From Liolophura sinensis (lineage: Eukaryota > Mollusca > Polyplacophora > Chitonida > Chitonidae), in contig NC_088307.1 of assembly GCF_032854445.1 (NCBI RefSeq), positions 16,070,017 to 16,134,016 on the forward strand: a stretch of 64,000 nucleotides of DNA, given 5' to 3'. A program made the position numbers and the translations under genes. Positions 12,101-23,087 of the stretch are shown piece after piece. The notes beneath the pieces were generated by a model. It had not been told where the DNA came from, made no database searches, and worked only from the letters and a program-made list of their open reading frames with translations. How positions within the stretch are numbered: position 1 is the first letter of the stretch; each line of letters begins with the position of its first letter.

Positions 12101-14895
12101 GTACCTGTGGGTCACAGTATGATGAGAATGTATGTACTTGTGGGTCACAGTATGATCAGAATGTATGTACATGTTGGTCACAGTATCATCAGAATGTACG
12201 TACCTGTGGGTCACAGTATGATGAGAATGTACGTACCTGTGGGTCACAGTATGATCAGAATGTATGTACATGTTGGTCACAGTATCATCAGAATGTACGT
12301 ACTTGTGGGACACAGTATAATCAGAATGTACGTACCTGTGGGTCACAGTATGATCAGAATGTATGTACATGTTGGTCACAGTATCATCAGAATGTACGTA
12401 CTTGTGGGTCACAGTATGATCAGAATGTATGTACATGTTGGTCACAGTATCATCAGAATGTACATCCATGTGGGTCACAGTATGATCAGAATGTATGTAC
12501 ATGTTGGTCACAGTATCATCAGAATGTACGTACTTGTGGGTCACAGTATCATCAGAATATAAAAAGGTCACAGTGCTATGGAGTAAGTCAATAGAAGTTT
12601 GTCCCAGAGTGAAAAACAAATGCTTAAGAGAGCTGCTGATTCTGAAATCTGCTCTTAGACTCCATGACTGAATCACACCGTGACAGTGATCCTCTCGGTG
12701 CTCAGTAAATTACTGTGTACATTGAAAAGAGAGAAGTGAATGAAGCTGTACATTAAATTACTATTACAAGTATTACAAACGACAGTGAATAAAGACAATA
12801 AGTGTGATGCACAGGAGCTTGAACTGTATGACAGTCCATGGAACTCATTGAGTTTATGACATTATTTAGCGCAGCTTAATAACACAGGAGCCTCTTACCA
12901 ATGCATTCGCTCTGAGTTCAAGTCGAGCTCATGCTGGCTTCCTCTCCCGCCGTAAGTGGGAAGGTCTGCCGCAACCTGCGGATGGTCATGGGTTTTCCCT
13001 GGACTCGGTTTCCTCTCCCACCATAATGCTGGCCACCGTTGTATAAGTGAAATATTCTTGAGTACAATGTAAAACACCAATCAAATAAATAAATAAATAT
13101 AACTTTATTTATTATTTCAGGTCTTTCAAACTACGGATTAGTGAGTTGAACAACTACAACCATGAACTCAGCATCATAAACTTGCTTCATCCAATCATTC
13201 CAGATGAGAGCTATGTAAAGGTAAGTCAGTCAGAGGGTCCTGGATTTAGTCTAACTCAAATTTAAGGAAAACCACCACCATGCAAGAAGAACAAAAGCGA
13301 ATGCTGGCGTAAAGTGGAAGGGCGTGGGTTTACCCACCCGCTCTGCCTGCTTTCCTCCCACCTGCTCTGCCTGCTTTCCTCCCATCATTATGGTGGGTAG
13401 CATCGTACAAGTAATATATTCTTGAGTAAAACACCAATGTAACAAATGAATAAAGCACCACTCAAGAAAGTTAGCAACTAATATTTCTGTGCCATAACTT
13501 CTCCGAGCAAAGTGTATGTTGATTTTGCCGTGTATGGTAAGTTACCTAAAATGTTGCTCTCAGAGAATGCATTTCTTGATGAATATTATAGAATATTACC
13601 TACAGTGATGAAACGTTTTTTTCCAAGATATATTTTGGAGTAGTTTATTTGTTCATTATTTTTCAGATAAAAACAGGAACAGTTTTGTTAATGCTGAAAA
13701 AGAAAGAGCCTGGTAAAACTTGGGGTTTTGTGACACAACAGGAGAAAAAGGTCAAGGATAAACCAATGCCAAAGTGAGTAAAGTAACTAAATGGGTCTGA
13801 TTGTTTTAGTCAGCACTACCAATTAGTTCTGGCGCTTTCGAATGGGGAGGGGTGGGGTGGAGGGGTGAGGTGGGACTAGGTCAGAGGAGAGCGTTATGTT
13901 CATGTAAGTTTTAAGGAGATGGATTGAACTGGACTGAATCATTGCCACCCCCCCTCCCCCCCAAAAGAAACAAAACAAAAATAAAACAGGATAGTTATGT
14001 AATTACACATGATGGAAGCTGACACCAGTCAGTGGGAACAGCTGATTACCAAGGTTAGGACAAAGTTCTGTCTTTATGGTTTCAGACAGTTAAGACCCCA
14101 GGTACATTACCTTTTTTTTTTTCGTTGTAAGTGTCAGTGAAGTGTTTACATGGGCAAATCTATTAATTTGGTTTTCACACAGCTGTTCATAAGATTATGA
14201 TTTTTTCATGAGTTGTCGACATTTTAAAAATCTTTTAAAAAATGCGGATCTCATTATCATTTGTACGTGTATTTGGACAAATTATTTTCTGTTGAAGCTC
14301 TCTCTGTGACTAATGAACAGAGGTTTGATGTCCTGAAAATCATGTGACACAAATAATGCATTCTTGGTGTATTTCTCCCATCAGGCCTGACCTAGATAAT
14401 CATGTGACACAAATGATGCATTCTTGGTGTATTTCTCCCAACAGGCCTGACCTGGATAATTATGTGACACAAATGATGCATTCTTGGTGTATTTCTCCCA
14501 ACAGGCCTGACCTAGATAATCATGTGACACAAATGATGCATTCTTGGTGTATTTCTCCCAACAGGCCTGACCTAGATAATCATGTGACACAAATGATGCA
14601 TTCTTGGTGTATTTCTCCCAACAGGCCTGACCTAGATAATCATGTGACACAAATGATGCATTCTTGGTGTATTTCTCCCAACAGGCCTGACCTAGATAAT
14701 CATGTGACACAAATAATGCATTCTTGGTGTATTTCTCCCAACAGGCCTGACCTAGATAGCGGAGATCCTAATGCAGGTATGATGAATATGCTGCAGAAGA
14801 TGTATGATGAAGGCGATGACGAAATGAAGCGTACCATCACCAAGGCAATGTACGATTCCAGAAACAAGTCAGGGTCAGAGTTACCTCCCATGTGA
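9195..14895 (+). CDS. CACYBP: Calcyclin-binding protein / Siah-interacting protein (CACYBP)
   Basis: Six exons: 9195-9212, 10331-10568, 11225-11321, 13121-13220, 13667-13773 and 14745-14895. All joins are GT-AG and phase-consistent, giving 236 aa (human 228). Exon 1 is tiny (MSNIEE) and joins LRKDVAEFQRLLGEASRKRV, the helical N-terminal domain. Exons 3-5 encode the CS domain (SYGWDQSEKFMKIYVT, SFKLRISELNNYNHELSIIN, GTVLLMLKKKE). Exon 6 encodes the SGS domain (MMNMLQKMYDEGDDEMKRTI) to the stop. The family bridges SIAH1 and the SKP1 ubiquitin-ligase module and binds S100A6. The linker in exon 2 lacks the PxAxVxP Siah-binding motif known in vertebrates. Exon 6 can start at any of seven tandem acceptors, so longer isoforms are possible. 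Introns hold a 33-bp minisatellite and SINEs. Confidence 0.97.
9589..9797 (+). mobile_element. SINE family A, 5'-truncated, CACYBP intron 1
   Basis: Plus-oriented copy beginning in the tRNA-like head near the B box (GAGTTCAAGTCC) and ending in (AAAT)n at 9780-9797. Possible imperfect target duplication CTTGAAA at 9582-9588 and 9799-9805. Confidence 0.9.
10885..11188 (+). mobile_element. SINE family C copy, CACYBP intron 2
   Basis: Starts with a B-box-like GGGTTCAAACC and continues with a body (GTGTCAGTATAATGGTGGAG, GCCTGGTGTCTGGCATAATA) shared with the copy at 40686-40965. It ends in a tail (ATATGACTGAAAATTTCTAA, ACATTAAACCCCAAGC) also used by family B. It lies just upstream of CACYBP exon 3. 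Confidence 0.75.
11371..12560. repeat. 33-bp minisatellite, about 36 copies, CACYBP intron 3
   Basis: The unit resembles AATGTACGTACATGTGGGTC plus ACAGTATCATCAG. Copies differ in point changes (ACATG/CTTG/CCATG, CATCAG/GATCAG/CATCTG), and the second half shows a 66-bp dimer pattern. The period is divisible by three, so long stop-free frames run through it on both strands. None starts or ends like a gene and all lie inside an intron. Confidence 0.95.
12867..13099 (+). mobile_element. SINE family A just upstream of CACYBP exon 4
   Basis: Plus-oriented copy from the end of the A-box region (GCGCAGCTTAATAACACAGG) to an (AAAT)n tail. The tail ends about 20 nt before the exon 4 acceptor AG (13119-13120), so the branch-point region of intron 3 lies in or beside the insertion. 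Confidence 0.9.
13290..13455 (+). mobile_element. Degenerate SINE family A with internal duplication, CACYBP intron 4
   Basis: Recognisable by GAATGCTGGCG, a duplicated CTCTGCCTGCTTTCCTCCCA segment, GTACAAGTAATATATTCTTG and an AACACCAATG end. Much diverged. Confidence 0.6.
14341..14760 (+). repeat. Seven-copy 60-bp tandem repeat carrying the CACYBP exon 6 splice acceptor
   Basis: Seven units of exactly 60 bp. Each has 44 nt of intron end (CATGTGACAC, a pyrimidine-rich stretch, CCCAACAG or CCCATCAG) followed by exon-like GCCTGACCTAGATAAT. The last unit runs into the true exon (GATAGCGGAGATCC). Acceptor AGs precede exon starts 14385, 14445, 14505, 14565, 14625, 14685 and 14745. The frame used by exon 6 is open through all copies, each adding PDLDNHVTQMMHSWCISPNR. 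Units 1 and 7 share AAATAATG; units 2-6 have AAATGATG. Near-identity of the copies suggests recent expansion. Confidence 0.97.
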
Positions 14896-15142
14896 TCGGC
14901 TCTGTGTCTGACCTGAATATACTGCAAATACCTACCTTACGGTGACGTTGTGATAAGATCAATGAGAAAATGTCATTGAGCAATACTGTGCTCATGCCAA
15001 CTGAACAAAGAGCTTTGTTGAGGAAAAGTAGATCAGCTAGATGCTGTGGTTTGTTAGGATGGAAGTTGTCAGTTAGAAAGTATTTCCATGAAGAGGGACA
15101 ATGATGTATTAAAGACTTCTAACTTAAATCTAAGTTCAAGTT

Positions 15143-15177
<35 letters not shown>

Positions 15178-16235
15178 GCCTTAAAGCATAGAAATTCTTA
15201 CTCTTTGAAGGACAATACATTTGTACAATTTGTAAATCCAGACGCCTGTTGTCATTTTTAACTGTTCGTCAGGGTTACTGGTATGAAATGAAAACACACA
15301 TCATGTATGTGATGTCTCTGGCGTCATGATTTTTCTCCTAGATAAATTGATACTTTTCAGGGATACCAATTGATTGACTGCACATTATTTAAACCGTTGG
15401 CTGCATTTTTCAGTAACTGCACTCCAAGATCATGGACAAACAAAAATGTTGGCAAATTTCACGTTTGATATAATTATTATGAGCTTATAGTATGTAATTT
15501 GTAAATATCAGGTGACAGTTTGCTGATGATTCATTAACGTTTTAAGCTTTGGGATATACGTCTCCTAAATTTATATGGCAATTTGCTCTGACCTGTGGTA
15601 CATACAAACACATATTTAAATGTATTATGTGTATATGTATAAGAGTCATGCTAGGTCTTTTTATATTATGTATAGTTGGATAGAATAACACTGTGTTTTG
15701 TGATCACATCATTAATCATAATTATTAGACGGACATATTGTAGTTTATTACCATCGTTGTGGTTTATAACTTACAGACATGGTCAATGTCTTCATGTTCG
15801 TTTTGACTACTCAATCCAGCAAATCATGATGTTTACATGACTCACTTTTGGCAGCATTTTTGGTATTAATAGGATCTGTGCCAGCTTACATCCAGGATTC
15901 AGTGTTATCTGTTGTCTTAAACGTTGTATGAAGAGAGGGATGTAGCAAAATACACTTGGCTAATGCAGTAACCCTGACAGGTATCAAGCTTTGGTCAAAG
16001 TTATGCCCTCATCTGATTACGTCATTAAATGTAATCCCAAAAGACAGGTTGATAGGGAACGTTACATGTACTATGACATTGTGTAACATTTGCATTATTC
16101 AGAAAGCATCAACTAGACAGGCAGATAGTGCCTTTGTTTTGGTTGGTTGTTAGCCTTGTGATGTCACCTTGTTCATATTGGTTTGGTTAGTGTTGGTTTT
16201 GTGCGTTTGTAATAAAACAGTCTCTAAGGTCTATC
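14896..16235 (+). other. 3' untranslated region of CACYBP
   Basis: From the TGA at 14893-14895 to an AATAAA at 16211-16216 followed by GT-rich sequence. It includes a poly-T run (about 15144-15176). No other gene is seen. The extent is inferred from the hexamer. Confidence 0.6.
16211..16216 (+). promoter_or_regulatory. Candidate polyadenylation signal of CACYBP
   Basis: Canonical AATAAA with a GTGTTTGGTTTTTT-type downstream element about 30 nt later. It is the first well-formed signal after the stop codon. Confidence 0.55.
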
Positions 16236-17400
16236 TCTGTAAAGGTGTTTGGTTTTTTCTGCTTTTGTGTCAGAACCTAGTCTTGCTCTGTGGAGCTAGG
16301 ACACACACGTTAATCTCTGCCATTCACTAAGGATTTGTATTTGTAGTTTCTTGTAACAAGAACCCATCAACAACGCTTGTAGACTTGTTTGCGCTGTCTT
16401 ACATTCATTAAAAACCACCAGTCTTTCGCCAGTATTTTATACAGTAAATGTCTGTCACATGTGGGAAAGTTGACAAAAGTCTATGGTTTCCTTCACCTGT
16501 AAAACCGACCGCCAGTTATAAGTGAAACATTCTTGAGCACCTGAATAGGCAGAATGGTTCTGCCTAACTACAGTATCACTATAGTTGATATATAAGACTA
16601 TCTATAGTATAACAGACACCTCATAGGACGCTCATCCCGTTGCTACATTGTGTAAAGTGCTTTGCCTCTACAGTAATTATCACCCAGAGAATTTCTTTTT
16701 TCGCTCATCGGTTGATGAGCATTGACATATTTATTTTGACAATCAAGAATTTTTCTCTTACACAATTAAATTTTATGTGGGATGTAAACTGGAAAGCCTG
16801 AGGTAAACTGACCTTTGACAAGTTACTGCTGAACTTCCCCACATGTGCACATATATGCTATACTGGTGGAAGACAAGTTGTTGCAATGAATGTTGATATT
16901 ACCTGCCCAAGGTCAGGTTTGAACCCACGCTATGTGTGTTATAGTGATTTGGTTTGTTCCTAAACCTGCTGAGCTCACATGATCATAGGAACCGTGAGGA
17001 TCACCCCTGAGGATCAGGACACTTTTCTAGATTCCTAGTCCCAGGGGTTTGAGCTTAGTTTGAATCAAGTTTTGGGTAGAATTCTTACTTCTGTATTTAT
17101 CCAGTTGGTAAACTTTTCATCACTGCTATCATTTCAAACAGTACAAAATTCAAAATATAAAGGGACTTATTCAGTGATGAACTATGCATAAATCACCTCT
17201 TTCAACAAATGTGTTGTTGTTGTTGTTTTTTGTTCTAAACTGTATCCAGATAAAACATCCCACCATGGAGTGAACACCAGTTGTGTGTACAATTCAGCTG
17301 CATCGTCATCATTAGTATCAGTCATTTTTTCTCCACTCTGCTTTTTTTTAACTTCTTCACTTCTTCAGAAATGAAAATCCCAAAACTCCGCTCGGACAAT
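16236..17400. other. Tail-to-tail intergenic DNA between CACYBP and ATP6V1G
   Basis: No coding exon seen. An old SINE family A tail fragment is recognisable near 16490-16545 (ACCGACCGCCAGTTATAAGT, AACATTCTTGAGCACC). A GTT trinucleotide run lies near 17211-17226. Confidence 0.5.
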
Positions 17401-17407
17401 TACCATG

Positions 17408-17413
17408 TTTATT
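17408..17413 (-). promoter_or_regulatory. Candidate polyadenylation signal of ATP6V1G
   Basis: TTTATT on plus is AATAAA on minus, about 715 nt after the ATP6V1G stop. The 3'UTR between holds an (AT)n tract at 17956-17992 and nothing else notable. Confidence 0.45.
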
Positions 17414-17952
17414 GCACATTCTACTGACAGAATTTATCCTCCTTTCACAGAATGTCATCTAACATGAAGTGTTGAAAAAAAAAGTCTGATAAACACAATC
17501 GATAGCAAATTTCAGTTTTCAAACTTCTGGTGATGTCAAATGCCCCTCTCTACACATAAAGAACACCATGGAACATGACATATGAAGAATGTGAAAAAAG
17601 CAAGCAGAGAATAATTTTGTTTTCATTTTGCTTTTCCACAATCTCTCACAATGCATTACCTGCTCAGTTTACGTGGTAATTACAGCGCATGTTGTCTGCT
17701 GGAATAATTGGCCAGGCTTTTCAATCCATGTAGCATTGGGCATGTAAATAAAGACAACACAACCAGTGGCTTAGATCTACTCCCTATATAATCAGATACA
17801 CTGGCAAACTGAATCCTTATGGCACACAATTTGATTTAAGTCAGACCATGAAACAAAACTGGAGTAAATGAATAATGACGTGCACACATACCTATGTCTA
17901 CAGCATAATACTGCACATACACATCTACATCCTCTGGGAATGTTCTCTCAGA

Positions 17953-17955
<3 letters not shown>

Positions 17956-17991
<36 letters not shown>

Positions 17992-17992
17992 T
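17956..17992. repeat. (AT)n/(AC)n microsatellite
   Basis: TATATATA run followed by ACACACAC, within the probable 3'UTR of ATP6V1G. Confidence 0.9.
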
Positions 17993-18126
17993 GTAAACAT
18001 TTAACAAATAAATGTACATGCTAAGGAAGTAATATCAGCCAGGACTATGTAGAGAATCCTTTCTGTGAGGGACATACCCTATCATCCTAACTCGGGCCTA
18101 CATGTAGTTCAAGTGATCATTCTCAA

Positions 18127-21100
18127 CTACATTCTGTAGTTCTGATGTAGCTCTGGATTGATGTCATATACCAGTTTCAACAGTTGACTGAGGGCTGCAT
18201 CTTGGTGCTTCTTTACATTTGAGTTCAATTCATCTATCTTACGTCTGGTGGTTTTGTCAATCTGTGCCTCCATATCACCGCGAGATCCAAGAATCTGAAA
18301 AAATTCAATCATTAGTCAGTCACTTTTACCTGGTAATTTTTAGCACTAGAATCTGTGCCCTGTTCTGTATATCTAGAAGTTGTAAACCATGATACTGAAG
18401 TTATTATACTACTACATAAAGTATGAAATACGCTGCAAAGTTTCTGTTGGCTCCAAGGACTAGAGTAATCTGTAATGGGACTAAAGTTATTCTAAGTGAG
18501 CAGCTGACTTTAGCCCTACATGTACAAGTACTTTTGCCATGTTACAACAGTGTATCATTACAGCTACAGTTATGTAAATGGTCCTCATGAATAGCGTTAG
18601 CCACGGGAACAGAAGTCCTATGTCCCTACAATAAATCCTATTCTGTCATGGTACTTGCGTAATGATCACTTGGCCTGACTAGTACCTTGCCTATATCCTC
18701 TTTTTATATGCACATACTGTACAGTTTGGCACTTATTCCCTGCTACAAACAGGCTCAAAACAAAACACAAACACCACAAGCTGTCAGATTAGAATGACAA
18801 GAACACCTGTTCTGGCCGGGCGTATCTTGTTTGAGCATCACCATGATTTAATGCTGAATAACAAACAGCTGAGAGGGTAACACCTGAAGGCTGGATCAAA
18901 CTTCAACATGTTTAAATTCAAATGTGTAAAACAGTCAAGTTTTCCATTATGCATGTGACAAGCTTAGGATACTTCTACATCTCTACAGCAAAATGGTCAT
19001 TTAATACTTTTACTGATGAGGTATAGCAAACAAAAAAAAAAGGCATAACCTTGCTATGGGATTAGACTGACTGTGCTTGCACAAACACATAACTTTTCTA
19101 TTTGAAGCCAGAATGTCTAAGTCTGCCATTGATGTGCTTGGTTGCTTATATCCATTTTATTAAGCCGTCGTTAATGTGGCACTCAGGTTTACAAATGGAG
19201 ACAAATGAGCAGCACCTGACACCCCTACTGATACATGTAACTGAAGTGATTGCCTTACAGAGTTTTCATGTTCCCTGTACTGCTTTTCTCGCTGAGCTTT
19301 GTAAGCGTCAATCTCAGCCTGAGCTTCTTCCTTAGCCTGCTTCAAACGACGGGCTTTGCCTGGAACCAAAAATTCAATACATGCATGTGAACGCCACAAA
19401 TGAAGATACTTGAGAGTAAGAGGGGGAACCATGAAAATAAAACTTTAAAGACAGCAGAATTTACCACATTTACCAAATAGGGGTAGAGAGGTATTACATT
19501 TTTTAAAAATTCACCTTTACAGAAATACTAATGCTTAATAATCCAATCAAAGTCTAGTTAGGTAAGTCAGTCAAAAAAAAAAAATTTATATATGCAGACA
19601 ATTCATCACAGTTTTGAAATGCAAAAACAATGATCTCTGACGAGGAAGCCAGCATGCTCTAGACTTGAACTAGCTGCAAACATACTGGAGATTGGTCTTA
19701 TTTAAAGATTACTGGGTACACCAATTACACACTCACAAAAGAATTAGAAATTATTTCACTTTCAAGTTTAAATTTATTTGATTGGTTTTTCATGCCGTAC
19801 TAAAGAATATTTCACTTATAAGACTGCGCCCAGCATTATGGTGGGTGGAAACCGGGCAGAGCCCGGGGAAACTGGTATTGGCACTTTCAAGTTTAAACAG
19901 AGATAACTTTATTGAATTACATCTGAGGGTGACACCATTCGAGAACACGCACACCCGAGCATTTGCAGTTTTACTTGCCCCAACATGCTTACTCGCTCAC
20001 ACACAGCAGTGAAAACAGTGTCAGAATAACATGGGAATTAATATAAAACTCTGCTTCAAGGCTCCATAAGTCTGAAGCCAGGTTGTATTGACCTTCACAT
20101 TTTACATATGCTGGTCACATTGTTCTGTTGTCTTACATACTATAATTTCTGGTTATTATCAGCCACAATTCCCTCAATATCATCCAATGTTGTTCATTTC
20201 CACATAAGCTCTCATACTGTCTTTTACCTCCTCGTCAGCTTGCCACTACCTCAAAGTGAAGTGCACAGATGTCCACAGTCTTGAATTAGCGTATTTCACT
20301 TGGTCTTGTAGTTGCACGACTTACAGTGAGAAATAACTCCAAATGTGTAAACGCTTGCAGTAAATAACACTTACTGCTATTCACATGCGCATTAAATGTT
20401 CGCATTAAATAAGCGTAAAATGATGTCAACTTTTCTGCTCAGCCACACATGCAACACCTCGCTCATTAATTTCTTTAAGTTATTGAGGAGTAAATTGGGT
20501 TAACCAGAGAGTAGTCAGTCTAGATAGATTCAGTGTACTATTTAAAACTTATGACATTCATTATAACACTTGATGATGAATTCCAAAATGTGAATATAAC
20601 AGACAGAGCCATCTAGATGAGTTAATGTGAGGAGTGCACCCCCTGCATGAGCAGGTAATATCGTAAATCATGTCATAATCAAAAAACAAGAACACATTTT
20701 AGCCCTACATACATGATGTATAATCATGTAGCTTGCACTTTACAGTTGTATTAAAACTGCAGAAAACATGTCTACACCATCTACCAAAGAAACTGATGTC
20801 AGTTTTTCTGCTCAGCCACACATGCAACAACTCATTGGTTTCTTTAAGTAGGAGAGGAGTAAATGGGACTAATCAGAGAGTAGTCAATCTAGATGGATTC
20901 AGTGTACTTGTGACATTCATTATAACACTTAATGATGAATTCCAGAATTTGAAAATAACAGACAGAGCCATCCAGACTAGTTAATGTGACGGGTACACCC
21001 TCTGCATGAGCAGGTAATATGGTAAATCATGTCATAAAAAAAAATAACACATTTCGGCCCTACGTACATGATGTATAATCATGTAGCTTGCACTGTATAG

Positions 21101-21450
21101 TTGTATTAAAACTGTAGAAATCATGTCTACACTGTCTACCATAGAAATAGGTCTATCTCGCTTTACTACTAGCCCAAAGGAAAGACAGTCATGCCACGGT
21201 TACCAACCAATGCAGGAATGAAACCGGCAACTAATATGCAAATGTTTCATGTTGACAATCCTGGCTGAGATTGTAACTGCAAATACTACAATTGCCAACC
21301 ACTAAGGAACTGCAAACTTCACATATCCTCATCAAACACTAAACATTCTTTTACTTCATCACACTTACGCTTCCTAGCTTCCGCTACTTTTTCAGCAGCT
21401 CGTTTTTCTGCCCCGAGAAGCTGTTGGATTCCTGTCGTCTGACTCGCCAT
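18127..21450 (-). CDS. ATP6V1G1: V-type proton ATPase subunit G (V1 peripheral stalk)
   Basis: Three exons on minus: 21450-21369, 19359-19259 and 18294-18127. They join in phase to 116 aa (human 118). Exon 1 reads [20 protein letters not shown] then KVAEARKR. Exon 2 carries [20 protein letters not shown]. Exon 3 has [20 protein letters not shown] and ends PELHQNYRM. The whole product is one charged alpha-helix. In the V-ATPase, G pairs with subunit E to form the peripheral stators that couple ATP hydrolysis to proton pumping at lysosomes and other acidic compartments. The start ATG sits in AAAATGG. The gene is head-to-head with RO60, and a TCATGTGA E/M-box lies 17 nt upstream of the ATG. Intron 1 (about 2 kb) contains a tandem duplication and a SINE fragment. 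Confidence 0.98.
19766..19874 (-). mobile_element. SINE family A fragment, ATP6V1G intron 1
   Basis: Minus-oriented 3' half (TTATTTGATTGG, GCCGTACTAAAGAATATTTC, GGTGGGTGGAAACCGGGCAG) truncated after GCCCGGGG. A piece resembling GAGGAAGCCAGCATG lies at about 19640-19680, possibly from the same or another copy. Confidence 0.8.
20420..21145. repeat. Two-copy tandem duplication of about 360 bp, ATP6V1G intron 1
   Basis: TTCTGCTCAGCCACACATGC, the TAGTCAGTCTAGAT/TAGTCAATCTAGAT pair (20513 and 20881), GACAGAGCCATC, TGCATGAGCAGGTAATAT and ATGATGTATAATCATGTAGC each occur twice, spaced about 356-368 bp. The copies differ by small indels and substitutions, so the duplication is not very recent. Confidence 0.85.
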
Positions 21451-21885
21451 TTTGACTGAAGGTATGTCATGTGATCGCTGTAAGACCTGTACAATGGATA
21501 ATGACGTGCAGGCCTCAACTTAAGTGGAAATTTAATACTGATTATTGTCCGCAATTGTCTTGTTCTATTGTAGGCTTTTAACAGTGACGACTTTCTTCTA
21601 AAGATGCCCACACTTTACAGAATTTTTTCTCTATAGATCAATTATAGAACAAAATGGAAATAGAAGAAAATATGGATTTGTTATGCCTTACAAACACTAC
21701 TGACAAACCGCTCTACGGTGACGTCACTTCCACCGATGCAGCCTGCTGCAGAGGCGAAAGGGTTAAGTGTAAGAAACTTTTTATTTTGTGGAGAATCCAA
21801 TAATTTGTGTAAACATTGTTTTACATACGTGTTCTGTACTTCGTGTGGTTATGTAGGCTGAGGGTTTCTGTGTTTTGGCTACAAG
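21451..21885. promoter_or_regulatory. Shared divergent promoter region of ATP6V1G and RO60
   Basis: This is the interval between the ATP6V1G start codon and a good donor (ACAAG|GTAAGG at 21885/21886) likely to close RO60's non-coding first exon. Seen in it: a palindromic CRE TGACGTCA at 21719-21726, which on the minus strand reads GGAAGTGACGTCACC, an adjoining ETS-like GGAAGTGA plus CRE. Also seen is TCATGTGA at 21467-21474, an E-box/M-box of the MiT/TFE type. No TATA box is evident. Transcription starts are not visible. Confidence 0.55.
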
Positions 21886-23087
21886 GTAAGGTTTATTTTT
21901 TGATGCTATGATTTATCATTGATTTGATCACCAATCCCCAATCCCATTTCTAAAGTTGGATGAGGCAGTCGCATGAATGAGCTTAAGCAAGTTGCTCAGT
22001 GGCCTGTAGTGCTAAAAACTGAACAGTGATGTAGATTCGGTCTGTCTGACCCTATCTTCTTCTAAAAATACTGCAGAGATGTGTGGAATAGCTGCCACTG
22101 TGCCAGACAGAAGGAAAGAAAGCATGTCCCAAAGAGAGGGCTGCAGCTTACTCCAGGTATATGCTAGTGAGATACAACACACAGAATAGAAATGAAATGC
22201 TGCTAATTCTCTGCAAACATGAGTCATCAGGATTGACTGTAAATGTGTAGACATGGCCAGAGCGCCAAGCACAGGGCGTCTTGCAAATATCCATGTAGCC
22301 TGTAGAGGTATTACCAGTAAGTTTTTGGGTTGAACCATATATAACGAAGAAAGTTGCATGCATTCTTTGGAAAGGTGAACTTCCTGTACTTCCAGAAGGT
22401 GTGTTTAGAATTGTTACCCCATTGTTACAGCAGTGGAGCATGTTAAATCAACCATGTTGTTAATTACAGAGTTAAGATTGTGTAGCATGAGTACATGTAC
22501 ACATGCACTGCTAGCATGATTATTAATTTAGGTTTTGGTAGACATGTTTATATAATTGAATTGTGATATACACTGTGACACTATACTAACCTTAAATCAC
22601 TGCTAACCTTCCTCACTTTTGTCACCTGTGTCTTAGTGTTACAAGTTAGATTTAAAAGAAACAAAACAAATTACAGATGACTTATGTTGATCTTTAATAC
22701 GTGAAATTCACAAGATGTATTGCTATCTACAGACTGTGTGCTCTTAATCCATATCATTTTCAGAAGTCCACCTATGTGATCTGACTAACAAGTTCCAATT
22801 TCAAATCCACAATAATCCTGAACAGTATTTCTGTTATACAAGTCCGTCTCCTATCAACAGTTAGGCTCTTTCTTTGGCTTAGAGCACATTATCTTTTTCA
22901 TTTTGTCCTAGATAAAATATTTATAAGTGAAGAGTAATGTTAACAACTGTAAATATGAGAATTGGTATTTTTTCAGGTATGTGGGAGAAAGCCTTGTCCA
23001 CTCACCAGTAATTGGATAATATATTCTCGTGTACCCAAAAGTGACAATCTGTTCATCAAACACTGTTGGTGTTGATGTCACTGTGAA

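Noticed and set aside
11366..12676. 436-codon open frame (minus) of His-Ser-Asp-Thr-Val repeats, with plus-strand partners
   Set aside because: Produced by a 33-bp minisatellite whose period is a multiple of three; it lies wholly inside CACYBP intron 3 and is open on both strands.
22012..22441. Overlapping minus-strand frames in RO60 intron 1
   Set aside because: No splice sites, no recognisable domain, and they overlap each other in different frames.
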